Part shown: positions 29,336 to 38,954 of the stretch, one piece after another
Layout of the letters: every line of letters begins with the position of its first letter
How positions within the stretch are numbered: position 1 is the first letter of the stretch
Assembly: GCA_011947345.1 (NCBI GenBank)
Contig: JAAVTG010000214.1
Coordinates: forward strand, 1 to 64,000
Source: Phytophthora quininea
Lineage: Eukaryota; Oomycota; Peronosporomycetes; Peronosporales; Peronosporaceae
Direction of reading: 5' to 3'
Length of the DNA stretch: 64,000 nt
Notes under the pieces: model-generated
Database searches by the model: none
Seen by the model: the letters and a program-made list of their open reading frames with translations, nothing else
Told to the model about the DNA's origin: nothing
Made by a program: the position numbers and the translations under genes

Positions 29336-31270
29336 TTAGAAGAGTAGCTCGTAGTCGTCAGCATCGGCGTTCACCTCAGCCAACCGAGCATTTCTTCTCA
29401 TTTCTGGAGCTCCTTCATCTGCCAAGCGTTTGTCATCGAACGCATCGACGAGATGCGAGACAGGACCCAGTTCACTACGGGGTAGCCAAATAGTACTGTA
29501 GTTCGCCAGCAACGCCAGGTACTGCCGTTCCCGCTTGTACTTCCTTCTTCCTACGATCTCCACGATCGGTTCACTCACGCCGGTTATCACGACTTCTTCA
29601 TCGCCCACGACGCGCCGCTCAGCGAAGCTGTTTTCAGGCAGATCGTCTTCTTGCAGAGGGCCTTCATCAAGAGACGCGTCGGTTTCCAGTGGAGGAGCCT
29701 CGTCACGGAGCGGGCGGCTCCAAGTTCCACGGAACGGCTTCAGTCTGTTAACGTTGATCGTCACGATCCGGTCAGGGTGAGAAGGTATAGCGACACGGTA
29801 AGCATTGTCGTTCACCTTGTCCGTGATCCTGTAAGGCCCATGCCAAGTGAACGCAAGCTTACGCGTCGTCTTTTCTCCACTCTTAGCACGGAAGAATTGG
29901 TACACCCATACGGCATCTCCGTCCTCACAACTTGCTGGCACTTGCTTGCTCAGACGCTTTCCATGCCGATCCTGCACTTTTAGGAGTTGACGCTCCACTA
30001 AACGGCGGTTTTCACGGAAGGACCGGAACAGATCGCGGCGGTACTCGGCCACCTCGTTCTTCTTCCACTTCTTGTTCGTGTTCAGGAACGCAATGTCCAT
30101 CGGAAGCGTAGCGTCTCGTCCGTACAAGCTGAAGAACGGACTGTCACCCAGAGCTTCATGGTAAGAAGTACGGTATGCGAACAACACGCGCGGCAAGTAC
30201 AGATCCCAGTCGGATTGATGCTCGTCCACGTACATCCTTAGCGTGCTGATGAGCGTCCTGTTGAAGCGCTCAACCAGGCCTTGCGTCTGCGGATGATACG
30301 CAGCACCGTACGAGTTTTTAATCCCAAGCGTCTCATAGAAGGACTTAGCGAGCTTCGATATAAAGTTGGTTCCACGGTCACTCAGCAACCGTTCAGGGAT
30401 TCCATGTCGTGAGATCACTCCGTTCATCATACAGTCCACATACGTCACAGTATCCAGCGAACACACAGCGAATGCTTCCGCCCATCGGGTGTAGTAGTCC
30501 ACAACGACCAAAATATACTTGTTGCCGCGCTCTGTCGTCTTCAGGGGTCCTACAGCATCCACCACTAGCAGCGAGAAGGGCCCCGTGAGCTCTTGGACTG
30601 GAATGGGTTGCATCAGTCCGTTTCTCCACGGTCGAGGACCCTTCGCGGCACTGCACTCACCACAGGTACGGACATATTCTGCCACATTCTTCTCCCATCC
30701 GTGCCAATAGGCGTGACGACGCACCTTGTACGTCATATAGTTACAGCTCGGATGGCCAGCCAGCACGTCCTTGTGCATGCAGTGCAGCACAGTCTCCACG
30801 AACGCCAACGGAATAACGGGAACAGTGACTGTCTCTGCGTGACCTCCAGTCGCTTGCAAGTACACCTTACGATACAGCAGTCCGTCAATCACCTTGAAGT
30901 GCGGGGCCACCCGTAGCACCTTCACACGCATTTGCGGGTCGACAGTCAGCGCACCGCTCTCCAGGAACGCAATCACAGCTTGGATCCACGGAGTAGCTAA
31001 CTGTTCCTCACAAAACTTCTCGCGGTCGAGTCCGTACAAGTCGATGTTCGACACGGGCAGGTTTTGATCCGTGTCACCACCTTCATCGGTTTGAGGCGTT
31101 GCGTTCCGTCCAACACCAGAGCGTCGAGAGGGAGGAGGAGCCGTGGAAGGCTCCCCGACCAAGCGTTCATCCTCATCGGCTTCAAGCGTAGCGTCGCCCA
31201 CAGTCGCTTCAGGAGCAATGGGGGTCGTAGGAGACTCCCCGACTGAGCTAGTATCATCCCCAGGAGTCAC
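29336..31270 (-). CDS. Integrase domain of pol, element 3
   Basis: Open for 644 codons. An acidic linker is followed by the zinc-binding region (CMHKDVLAGH, CGEC). The catalytic core has all three acids in LLVVDAVGPL, LLSDRGTNF and GLVERFNRTL. A GPY-type C-terminal segment follows (FTWHGPYRI), then a tail without chromodomain. The RT frame ends at 31,267 and this frame overlaps it, so it is normally part of pol and a one-base change or a frameshift lies near the junction. The core looks intact, which makes element 3 or a sister copy a plausible enzyme source for element 2. Confidence 0.88.
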   Translation of the reverse strand: MTPGDDTSSVGESPTTPIAPEATVGDATLEADEDERLVGEPSTAPPPSRRSGVGRNATPQTDEGGDTDQNLPVSNIDLYGLDREKFCEEQLATPWIQAVIAFLESGALTVDPQMRVKVLRVAPHFKVIDGLLYRKVYLQATGGHAETVTVPVIPLAFVETVLHCMHKDVLAGHPSCNYMTYKVRRHAYWHGWEKNVAEYVRTCGECSAAKGPRPWRNGLMQPIPVQELTGPFSLLVVDAVGPLKTTERGNKYILVVVDYYTRWAEAFAVCSLDTVTYVDCMMNGVISRHGIPERLLSDRGTNFISKLAKSFYETLGIKNSYGAAYHPQTQGLVERFNRTLISTLRMYVDEHQSDWDLYLPRVLFAYRTSYHEALGDSPFFSLYGRDATLPMDIAFLNTNKKWKKNEVAEYRRDLFRSFRENRRLVERQLLKVQDRHGKRLSKQVPASCEDGDAVWVYQFFRAKSGEKTTRKLAFTWHGPYRITDKVNDNAYRVAIPSHPDRIVTINVNRLKPFRGTWSRPLRDEAPPLETDASLDEGPLQEDDLPENSFAERRVVGDEEVVITGVSEPIVEIVGRRKYKRERQYLALLANYSTIWLPRSELGPVSHLVDAFDDKRLADEGAPEMRRNARLAEVNADADDYELLF

Positions 31271-31314
31271 AATGTGTAGATCGCGGTTGTCGGGAACCGA
31301 GGGGGCTCCCCGAC
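31151..31314 (-). repeat. Three copies of the polypurine-tract core in pol
   Basis: GTCGGGGAG (minus strand) occurs at 31,151-31,159, 31,235-31,243 and 31,306-31,314. It is the same 9-mer found in the purine tracts at 26,047-26,055 and 7,516-7,524. The copies encode V/L-V/S-GE-type repeats in the linker between RNase H and integrase, and might act as internal plus-strand primers. Confidence 0.45.
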
Positions 31315-34203
31315 CAAGCTAGGACCGTCATGGTCGGCACCCTCATCGCTGTTGAGCAAATCTCGCAACGTGAGCGCGTAGGCACCAGCGTGGTGTACCC
31401 TTGAGAGCCCATCGGCATGGCCCATTAGAGTTCCAGCCTTCTGGTGTACCTTGAACCGTAGTTGAGATAGCTCCATCGCCCAGCGGGCCAGTTTAGCATT
31501 ACTAGTGCGATTCTCGGGGCTGAGCACCCATGTTAGTGCCTTGTGATCCGTGTACAGGTCAAACTCCCTTCGATCCAGGTAACAACGGAACTTCTGAGTG
31601 GCCCAAACAATGCCCCAGCACTCAATCTCCGTGATACCGTCCGTGTGATGGATCCAATTGCGTTCTGATCCAACCAAGAGCTTATTAGCATAAGCCACTA
31701 TACGGTCGTGTCCGTCTACGTGCTGCATTAAGCATGCACCAACGGCTATCTGAGACGAGTCAACAAACAGTTTGAACCGTTTAGAGAAGTCCGGGTAGAT
31801 CAATATTGGAGGCTTGACCAGTACACGCTTCAGCTTGAGGAACGCATCCTCGCAGTCTCCGTCCCACTCGAACACAGCGTCCTTTTGTTTCAATCGCTCC
31901 AGCGGCGCAGAGATGCCAGCGTAGCCAGGAATGTACCGCCGAAAATAGCTTGTCAGTCCGAAGAACGCACGAAGCGTATGTAAGTCACACGGACGCTCGA
32001 CGTTCATCACAGCCTTTACCTTTTCTGGATTGGGCAGGATTCCGGACGGAGTGATAATGTGACCCAGGAACGCTACTTGGCTCCGTCCCCAGTGGCACTT
32101 CTTCATCTTTAGCTTAAAACCAGCGCTTCGGAAGCGTCCTAGCACCTGGCGGAGACGCACGAGATGCGTAGCGAAGTCCGCGCTGAAGACCACACAGTCG
32201 TCAAGGTAGACAAGACAAGTTCGCCACTTCAAATCAACTAGTACGGTCTCCATCAACCTCTCGAACGCAGGTACAGCGTTACAAAGACCAAAAGGCAAGA
32301 CTAGCCACTCGTACAGTCCGTACTTGCAGGTAAACGCAGTCTCTTCCACACTGTCAACATGCATCGGGACGTTCCAGTACCCGGACGCAATATCCATCGT
32401 AGAGAAAAGCTTAGCGTTGCCTAGCACATCCAGGATGTCATCAATAAGAGGCATGGGGTAGCTGTCCTTGACCGTCACAGCGTTTAATCGTCGGTAGTCG
32501 ATGCAGAAACGGATTCCTCCGTCCGGCTTCCGTATCATGGGCACAGGACTGGCCCACGGACTCGTTGAGGGACGGATGATACCGAGTTCCAAGTACTGCT
32601 GGATTTCGGCCTCCATCACCTCTCCGTCGGCCTGAGAAACACGGTATGGACGCTGCTTTATTGGCTGATGCGTTTCAGTATCGATCGAGAACTTTAAGAG
32701 ATCCGTTCGTCCAGGTTTCTTAGACGTCTCGACAAAGAGATCACGGAAAGCATTCAGTTCCTTACGCAGGATAGCGCGCTGCTCCTCAGCCAGCTTCGAG
32801 CCAGAGAAATCCACATCTAGGGCGTCGTTATCTTCTATTACCTCTTCCGCCTTCAACCCTGGCATGCCGACCGTGGTATTCATGTCCGTACTCACTCGTC
32901 CGATCACGGAGCTCACGTTGCCAGCCGACTCATCCGTCGAAATCCGTTCAAAGTTGGCAGGGGACGGTCCTTGTTGCTCCCACGCAAACGCCGAGTCGGG
33001 CAAAACGGTAGTATTTGCCACCACGGAACCTCTTTCTATCAGGATCTCCTCCGTAGTTGCATTACACAGTTCCACAACTACTCGATTGTCCTGCACGGCG
33101 CACAATGAACAAGCCACTCGCAACCTAGTGTTTGCTTCAGAGCTGCTTTCCACTAGAACCACGGCGCCGGTTTCAATGTCGCCGTCCACTTGGGTAGCTA
33201 GCAACACTTGGTGACCGGGAGGCAGCACGGTAGGCTTTGCAGCTCGGACGAGATGAGAGTCAATCACCTGCTCCACACCTAGTCGGAACACTTCGCCACT
33301 AGACTTCAGGGTCATGGTCCGCTCTTCCATGTCAATCACGACACGGAAAGCAGTCAAAATATCTGTCCCCAGAATCGCATCAACGTGTAAGTCCTCCGTG
33401 ACAATGAACGGAACCACCATCTCCACGGATCCAAGTCGTAAAGGAAGATCAAGTTCTCCACGGATTCTGATTCCGTGACCTGAAGCACTGGTGAGGCTAC
33501 GGTGGTACGGACGCAGCGGAGCGTCCAGAAGGCCTAGGCGTCTTAGCATCTTTCGGTTTAGTAAGCTACCGATAGCGCCTGTATCGATCAGCAACTCAGC
33601 AGGTAGACAGTCCAGGTAACCCCAAGAGGTAGCCTCGATCCCCTTCACGCTTTGGATGGAGCACAGAAAACGCTTTCCGTTCGAGTAGACACGCTGAGAC
33701 TTAGAACTCCCAGCAGGTTTCCACTCGAGTAGACCAGGCTTCCGTTCGCACGTACTATTGGTCTCCGTGTATAGACTAGAACACTCCAGATCGGGAATAG
33801 TAACTCCAGTCGCAAACTCCTTAATGCCTCGACGTAGTTTGATCTTGGCGCAGATTATCGCAACGTTCTCCCAGAAGATTGACTCCATGTACTTCATAAT
33901 AGAGTCCCACAGGCGGACAGGAATGGAACCACTGAGCCGCCTTAGGTGTTCTGCAGCCAGCACTTCATCGAAACTATCCGTCCAGTCGGGGTCCACCACA
34001 GCATGCAGGCTTAGAGGCTTCGATTCGTGCTGCGGCAACACGTTCACTTCATCGCAAATCAGCTCGTAGACAGCTTGCCTGGCCACCCTACGCCACCGAC
34101 GAGGCAGCATAGACGGAGGGTCCGGGTACGGCCAGTCTACCTTCGTGTCCGGTTCATCTCCAGCGACGTGCTCCGTGCCGGAGACACTAGGAACACCGTT
34201 CAC
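31267..34203 (-). CDS. Protease, reverse transcriptase and RNase H, element 3
   Basis: 978 codons open. Protease near 33,590 (ELLIDTGAIGSLLN, then ILGTDIL near 33,390). RT has FCIDYRRLNAVTV, STMDIASGYWN, LPFGLCNAVPAFERLM and the box YLDD near 32,205. Connection and RNase H have LFVDSSQIAVGACL, TEIECWGIVWA, YTDHKALTWV and HADGLSR, so the four RNase H acids are present. Only one RNase H is seen, unlike element 1. The first codon is GTG; upstream frames (34,187-35,121) are the true N-terminal part of pol. This is the most intact pol in the gypsy-type elements here. Confidence 0.9.
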   Translation of the reverse strand: MNGVPSVSGTEHVAGDEPDTKVDWPYPDPPSMLPRRWRRVARQAVYELICDEVNVLPQHESKPLSLHAVVDPDWTDSFDEVLAAEHLRRLSGSIPVRLWDSIMKYMESIFWENVAIICAKIKLRRGIKEFATGVTIPDLECSSLYTETNSTCERKPGLLEWKPAGSSKSQRVYSNGKRFLCSIQSVKGIEATSWGYLDCLPAELLIDTGAIGSLLNRKMLRRLGLLDAPLRPYHRSLTSASGHGIRIRGELDLPLRLGSVEMVVPFIVTEDLHVDAILGTDILTAFRVVIDMEERTMTLKSSGEVFRLGVEQVIDSHLVRAAKPTVLPPGHQVLLATQVDGDIETGAVVLVESSSEANTRLRVACSLCAVQDNRVVVELCNATTEEILIERGSVVANTTVLPDSAFAWEQQGPSPANFERISTDESAGNVSSVIGRVSTDMNTTVGMPGLKAEEVIEDNDALDVDFSGSKLAEEQRAILRKELNAFRDLFVETSKKPGRTDLLKFSIDTETHQPIKQRPYRVSQADGEVMEAEIQQYLELGIIRPSTSPWASPVPMIRKPDGGIRFCIDYRRLNAVTVKDSYPMPLIDDILDVLGNAKLFSTMDIASGYWNVPMHVDSVEETAFTCKYGLYEWLVLPFGLCNAVPAFERLMETVLVDLKWRTCLVYLDDCVVFSADFATHLVRLRQVLGRFRSAGFKLKMKKCHWGRSQVAFLGHIITPSGILPNPEKVKAVMNVERPCDLHTLRAFFGLTSYFRRYIPGYAGISAPLERLKQKDAVFEWDGDCEDAFLKLKRVLVKPPILIYPDFSKRFKLFVDSSQIAVGACLMQHVDGHDRIVAYANKLLVGSERNWIHHTDGITEIECWGIVWATQKFRCYLDRREFDLYTDHKALTWVLSPENRTSNAKLARWAMELSQLRFKVHQKAGTLMGHADGLSRVHHAGAYALTLRDLLNSDEGADHDGPSLVGEPPRFPTTAIYTL

Positions 34204-35121
34204 AGACGGCCATCACGTCTTCATTCACGCTTTCCATGTCACCCTCCAACGCCACAGAGTTTACTTCGCCGCGATTCCCCGCCTCTAGGGCACCACGGAA
34301 GTCACGGTTGGCGCGCTTGGCCTCACCAGTAGTCGCCAAAGTGTCTTGATACCACTTCATCCAGTACTCTTCCGTACCAAGCTCACCCACGGACGCTTCC
34401 TTGGTCCGTCTCAGGGTTTCAATAGGGATGTCTAGAACGGTACTCAGGTATTCGAGGGACGGCTCTTTTAAGCGTTCAGCGTTCGTCTCCATTTTCTTCT
34501 TCAGTTCAACCTCGTCAAGAGGGAACAGTCGATCCTCGATTTCCTTGTCATATTCTTCAGCTTCAGGCCCCATTGCATCCCACCGACCTTCTTCGATAGC
34601 ATCCAGCTCGCTATCGGTTAACACTCTCACATGCGAAGCAGGGTAAGGTATAGTCGAGGCAGGTGTCAGAGCAGCATCGGCCTCCAGACCGTCCACTACA
34701 CCTCCTCGCACTGAGTCATCACTTGGCAACGAACGCTCTTCGTCCGTTCTAGTCGCCACCTCACATCTTTCGACACCCTTCACCCGCTCCACATCACTCT
34801 TGGCGTTGCCAAGGGCAACCGTGCTGGTGTCCCTACTAAGGTCTTCCCTACCTGAATTCACTTTCCCGGGGCGTCCCTAGCTTCTTCGCTTTCTCCGTCA
34901 CGTGAGATCACGCTATCGAATTGTACACTCTTCTTCACGTGAATCTCCAAATCAGCATCTTCAGTCACATCATTCACTTCGTTCACACTTGTTTCCACAT
35001 CCGTTCCATTTTCAGAAGCCACGGCGACATCCTCATCAATCGACTCAACCGTGCTTCTCACCGTGTCGGCTTCCAGACAGGAGGAAAGAGCGACACTCCT
35101 TCCCACTCCTCCTGTCCCCAT
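34187..35121 (-). pseudogene. N-terminal part of pol, element 3
   Basis: The ATG at 35,121 overlaps the gag TGA (TGATG). The first frame runs to 34,858 and is acidic (ESIDEDVAVASENGTDVE). A frame change leads to 34,861-34,187, a charged region with LDAIEEGRWDAMGPEAEEYD and helical Glu/Lys segments, and a second change near 34,195 leads into the protease frame. No known domain is recognised. It probably links gag and protease. Confidence 0.6.
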
Positions 35122-36815
35122 CACTGCTGGGACGGAGGCAATGCAGGCCTAGGTGCCTCGCCGGTCACACCACCAGCCGGATTTTGCCTAACCATTGCAC
35201 GGAACTTGACCACGTCGGGACACTTAGCGGCCACATGGCCTTCGCCTTCACAGAGAAAACACGTAGGAGGCCGTCGGGGCGATCGTCCACCTCCGTTTCC
35301 ACGGTAGCCCCTAGGCTCAGTACACTCCATCGCGAAATGGCCAAGTTGCCCGCACTGGATACACTTTCCAGTCTGGCGCGGACAAGCGTCCCTAGCGTGC
35401 CCAAGACGGCGGCAGCGACCACAGACGGTAGCTCCTTCTTGCGTACGTTGGTCAGGGCCCATGCGAATTCCACGGAACGGTTCACCACCACCTTGCCCAC
35501 TAGATTCGTTCGTCAAAGCGGGTCGCGGAGCCACGTTGGACACGGTAGCAGTCGGAGCACCACGGTTCCTCGGGGAACGAGGCGAACGCATCTTTTGTTG
35601 CTGCTCCTCCTCCATCAGCATCTGCTGCGCCCTTAGTAGTGACTGCATCTGCGCTAGACGCTTGTCGACTTCGTCAAACACAGGATTGGCCTTGGGCGTC
35701 ATTTCGTCAGCGAACCCCTCATCTTCTTCCACGGGGCGATGCATTTCCATGCGTAACAGGAACTCACAGGCGTCAGGGATGTTGTTGACGAAGCTAGTAC
35801 GGAGCACGGCACGGATGGCCTTGTTGCGCAGGCTCTTGCAGAACAGTTGATACCACATCTTCGGGTCTTGATAATGGAGAGAGTCGCACAAATCCGAGAC
35901 TCGATCTCCCCACTCCTCGATGGATTCCCCGCGCTCACGCTTGAGTGTATCTACTCGGGCCCAAAGCTCATCCGCCGACTGACTCACGAACTTGTTGTGG
36001 AAGCGTACTCGCAACGTGTTGAAATCACGGATGTTCGACGAGCTCCACCATTTGCGACCAGCTTCACCCTTCAGTACACGCTGGAACGCTGACAACCTCG
36101 TGGATTCGGGCAATACCGCCGTGTTAGCCTCGAACGCATCCCAGAACTGCCGAGCCTTGACCGGAGTGGATCCGCCCGAGAAGAACGGAGGTAACCAGTC
36201 CACCAAGCGCAACGCATCACGAGTCAGAGGCATCGGAGGTACCGTCTGTCCCAGGGATGGAGTCGTAGACGGCCTGGTAGGCACCGCGGAGTATCCACTG
36301 GTTGGCACCGTTGCGTAGCTTCCGGTTGGCGTTCCAGGATAACCACTTGAAGGCACGAACCCTTGTCTACTCGACGGCGTAGCACCGTGCCTGGCAGTGC
36401 GGCCGGACGCCGTAGTCACGGGTTCTCTGGTCACATGTTGGGAAACAGGAACGGAAGGGGCAGCCCGAGCCACATAGCCTCCCTGCTGAGCGCTTGTCGG
36501 GACGCAAGTCGGAGGGAGGCGATAAAGTAATGCTCCCAACCGAGGTTGCTTCGGCTCACCACCTTGTGCAACCGGCATGGATTCTGTCTTCTTGGATACT
36601 GACGCTGTTCCAGCTCCACCACCGAAGCCGTAGCTGCGTCCATAGCTCCACTGTTGTTTCATCCTGTCAACGCCAGTTCCTGTGGTACGCTGCTCCGTTC
36701 CGGTGTACACCGGTATAGTTCCGCTCTGCAATTTCAGCGAGGTCGGCGCCTCATAGAAAGATACATTCGACTTCGACCCAACTTCCTTCGAGGGCTTCTC
36801 TTCCACCTCGAGCAC
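35121..36815 (-). CDS. Gag, element 3 (5' end missing)
   Basis: 564 codons open to TGA at 35,121. The N-terminus is Gly/Ser/Thr/Pro-rich and the first codon is not an ATG, so the start is lost at the junction near 36,815. The gag domain is at about 36,230-35,800 (FFSGGSTPVKARQFWDAFE, RVRFHNKFV, RGESIEEWGDRVSDLCDS). A Gln/Met-rich segment follows, then zinc knuckles CGRCRRLGHARDAC, CIQCGQLGHFAMEC and CFLCEGEGHVAAKC near 35,240-35,430. Spacing of conserved residues matches element 2 gag. The stop overlaps the pol start. Confidence 0.88.
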   Translation of the reverse strand: MLEVEEKPSKEVGSKSNVSFYEAPTSLKLQSGTIPVYTGTEQRTTGTGVDRMKQQWSYGRSYGFGGGAGTASVSKKTESMPVAQGGEPKQPRLGALLYRLPPTCVPTSAQQGGYVARAAPSVPVSQHVTREPVTTASGRTARHGATPSSRQGFVPSSGYPGTPTGSYATVPTSGYSAVPTRPSTTPSLGQTVPPMPLTRDALRLVDWLPPFFSGGSTPVKARQFWDAFEANTAVLPESTRLSAFQRVLKGEAGRKWWSSSNIRDFNTLRVRFHNKFVSQSADELWARVDTLKRERGESIEEWGDRVSDLCDSLHYQDPKMWYQLFCKSLRNKAIRAVLRTSFVNNIPDACEFLLRMEMHRPVEEDEGFADEMTPKANPVFDEVDKRLAQMQSLLRAQQMLMEEEQQQKMRSPRSPRNRGAPTATVSNVAPRPALTNESSGQGGGEPFRGIRMGPDQRTQEGATVCGRCRRLGHARDACPRQTGKCIQCGQLGHFAMECTEPRGYRGNGGGRSPRRPPTCFLCEGEGHVAAKCPDVVKFRAMVRQNPAGGVTGEAPRPALPPSQQ

Positions 36816-37695
36816 GCCCCCACCAGAATGCTTTGTTGGAGCATATCCAACAGCGTGTCGCTGCTGCAGCGCCCCTCAGCGGGCGAAGCCGCTCTCGGTG
36901 AGCGTGAAGCCCTTCTCGGGGAAGGAGGGGAGAACCTCCTGTTGTGGACCCGGGAGGTCGAGATGGCCATGGGCTCGGCCATGCTCCAAATGGAGAACCA
37001 GCGCGTAGCGCTTGTGATCTCTAAGATCGAAGGGCGAGCGAGAGAATGGGCCTTGACGTCGGGGACGTCTGTCGAAGTGGCCTTCCCAACCGGGAAGGAG
37101 CTGAAGGAGAAGCTCCTGCAGGTGTTCTCACCGCCTAGCCAGGCGTACCGCGTGAGGTCACGCTTCCTTGCCACCCGCCAGGGTAAGAAACTATGTCCAA
37201 GAGCTACGAACGCTCATTGCAGGCATGGCTGCCGACCCTCTACCCGAGGTGGTCACCGTGACCGTCTTCTTGAAAGGGCTCCCAGCTGAAGTGGCTCGCA
37301 CGGATGCATTCCGTCAGAGTCCGGCCGACTTTGAGAAGGCCGTCAGTGTGGCACTTAATGCCGAGTTCAACTTTAAGTTGTCTCGAGTCGGTACCAACAT
37401 CAGCTCTACCGGATCGAGTGATCCTGAGCCCATGGACCTCGGCTATGCTGAGGATGAAGCCGAGGAGCTCAGAGCTGCTGAGCAGCGAGCAGGCATCCGG
37501 CGATGCTCTATGTGTGTGGGAGCACCCGCCACTTGAGGCCGACATGTCCTCTGCGCAGGCAGCGCTCCGGCCAGCTCGGCGGTACCCTGCCGAGAGCCAA
37601 ACAGGCTTGGCGCAGGGAAACGCCGGCTCCCAGTAGACGTGGGGCGGCCTACTGGGGAAGAACGGAGTTCTGTAGTGCCTGTGGGAAGTGAGAGG
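36816..37695 (+). pseudogene. Gag fragment of another gypsy element
   Basis: A plus-strand reading begins at the junction with element 3. An N-terminal coiled coil and Glu/Gly-rich part precede a capsid-type gag domain (VALVISKIEGRAREWALTSG, GKELKEKLLQVFSPPSQAYR near 37,000-37,140) and further helices (FLKGLPAEVARTDAF). A zinc knuckle, C-S-M-C then G-S-T-R-H-L-R-P-T-C, lies near 37,503-37,545 and is split by a one-base frame change. No protease or RT follows, so only a fragment remains. It is unlike the gags of elements 1 to 3. Confidence 0.75.
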
Positions 37696-38954
37696 CAGCA
37701 AGGCTCAGCCTCGAAGAGCTCCGTGCTCTATAACACGGAACGTGTATGCAAGCCGGGCTTGCTGGTCGTCCTGGTCGAGAACGCCTCAAGGCGCAAGCTT
37801 GTTAAGCGCGTCCTGCTGACTAGGAGTCAGGTATGCGAACGCTGCCTGCTCCATTCTCACAGAGGGTCAGTCGACGACTCAGGAGTCGGATTGACTACAA
37901 GTGATACCAGGTGCAGCGAGGCTGCGTAGCAGTGCACGTGCACAGAGGAAGACGTAGGACTCCCCGAGTCTGTCTCTTTGGGCGTCCTGCCTTCGGTTCT
38001 ATACAAGAACCAAGTACAGTCCCGTAAGTAGGACTCGCAGAGTCAGTGTCCCCTAAAGCAAGGACAACACAATTAACTGCAAAAATAGAACTGAATGGAA
38101 TTGTTTATCTGACCCTGGTGTAAATATATAGACTAAACTATATAGCATAGTTAATCTAAGAGATATGTAAATGAGTGGTGGAGAGCCGGATGGCTACAGA
38201 GTTGAAACTTTACGCACGGTTAAGAGTTTCGTGTAACCCCCAAAGTCAACTCACAGTTATGATTTTTGTGTAATTCCGTTATAGATGTGAAGCGTTGACG
38301 GCTTGCCAGTGCAGGGACTTCGACACAGTCTTTCAATGACGGGAAGCAAAAGGGCAACAATCAAGTGGCGCGCAAGGTCTGAAAACGATAGGGTGGTAAA
38401 GTGGTGCTGTGTACTCCGTAATATTCTCTCGTTGGCTGCTTCCTCTTCGCTACTAGCGCTGGCAACTTCGGCACAGATACGTTCTTCGTCTTCATCAGCA
38501 GCTTGGCCTTCTTGAATAAACTGTAAGGTTATTTTTAAGACGCGAGTCATCTTGGTTTGTTCTCGCGTGGTCTGCTCCGTCGACACCTCGTCACACCTTG
38601 CACGCGCTTGGCTTTCACACAAGGTTAGACAGGAGGTCTAGTTCTCGCGTGGACTTTTAGCTCGGGTTGGTGTGCTTTCACCAGCGCTGGGCTAATTTGG
38701 GGCAAGACTGGTATTAGTAACCCTGACTTTGTGGCCGCTAAGTATCTCTGGTGTCGTTTCCGCATCAGCGCTCGGTACTCATCGGCGAGTTTGCGTCGTC
38801 TTGCATCTGCTTCTAGAGCTGTCAACTGGGACTGGGGAACCCGTCGTTCTACCTGCGCTCAACGGACTGTGCTAATACAAAACTGGCAGAATTTGTATTC
38901 AAAGATTTAACTGGCACAAAGAAACTCACTTGAGTGACATTGTTGGCCCGTTTA
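37696..38954. other. Spacer with GAGTC-rich LTR-like part and unrecognised short ORFs
   Basis: 37,700-38,050 is rich in GAGTC/GACTC (about seven between 37,820 and 38,050) and may be a remnant LTR of the adjacent gag fragment. 38,060-38,250 is AT-rich. Two minus-strand readings, 38,825-38,625 (ADARRRKLADEYRALMRKR) and 38,622-38,257 (QFIQEGQAADEDEERICAEV), have a protein-like composition but no ATG start and no recognised family. The hAT 5' end must lie in here, but I could not find its terminal repeat. Confidence 0.35.

Larger units (their letters stand above)
25420..36815 (-). mobile_element. LTR retrotransposon element 3 (gag, pol, antisense ORF, membrane ORF), 5'-truncated
   Basis: Minus-strand order: gag (36,815-35,121), pol N-terminal part, protease-RT-RNase H, integrase (to 29,336), an opposite-strand gene (27,403-29,031), a multi-span membrane ORF (27,166-25,907), purine tract and 3' LTR (26,044-25,420). 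No 5' LTR or primer site is present: the gag reading stops being recognisable near 36,815, where a plus-strand gag fragment begins. The purine tract, LTR edge, membrane ORF and antisense ORF are homologous to element 2. The integrase has no chromodomain. Confidence 0.85.

Noticed and set aside
38120..38150. TATATAG/CTATATA inverted repeat as a possible hAT terminal end
   Set aside because: It is too short and AT-rich. No matching copy was found beyond 50,895 and no 8-bp duplication.
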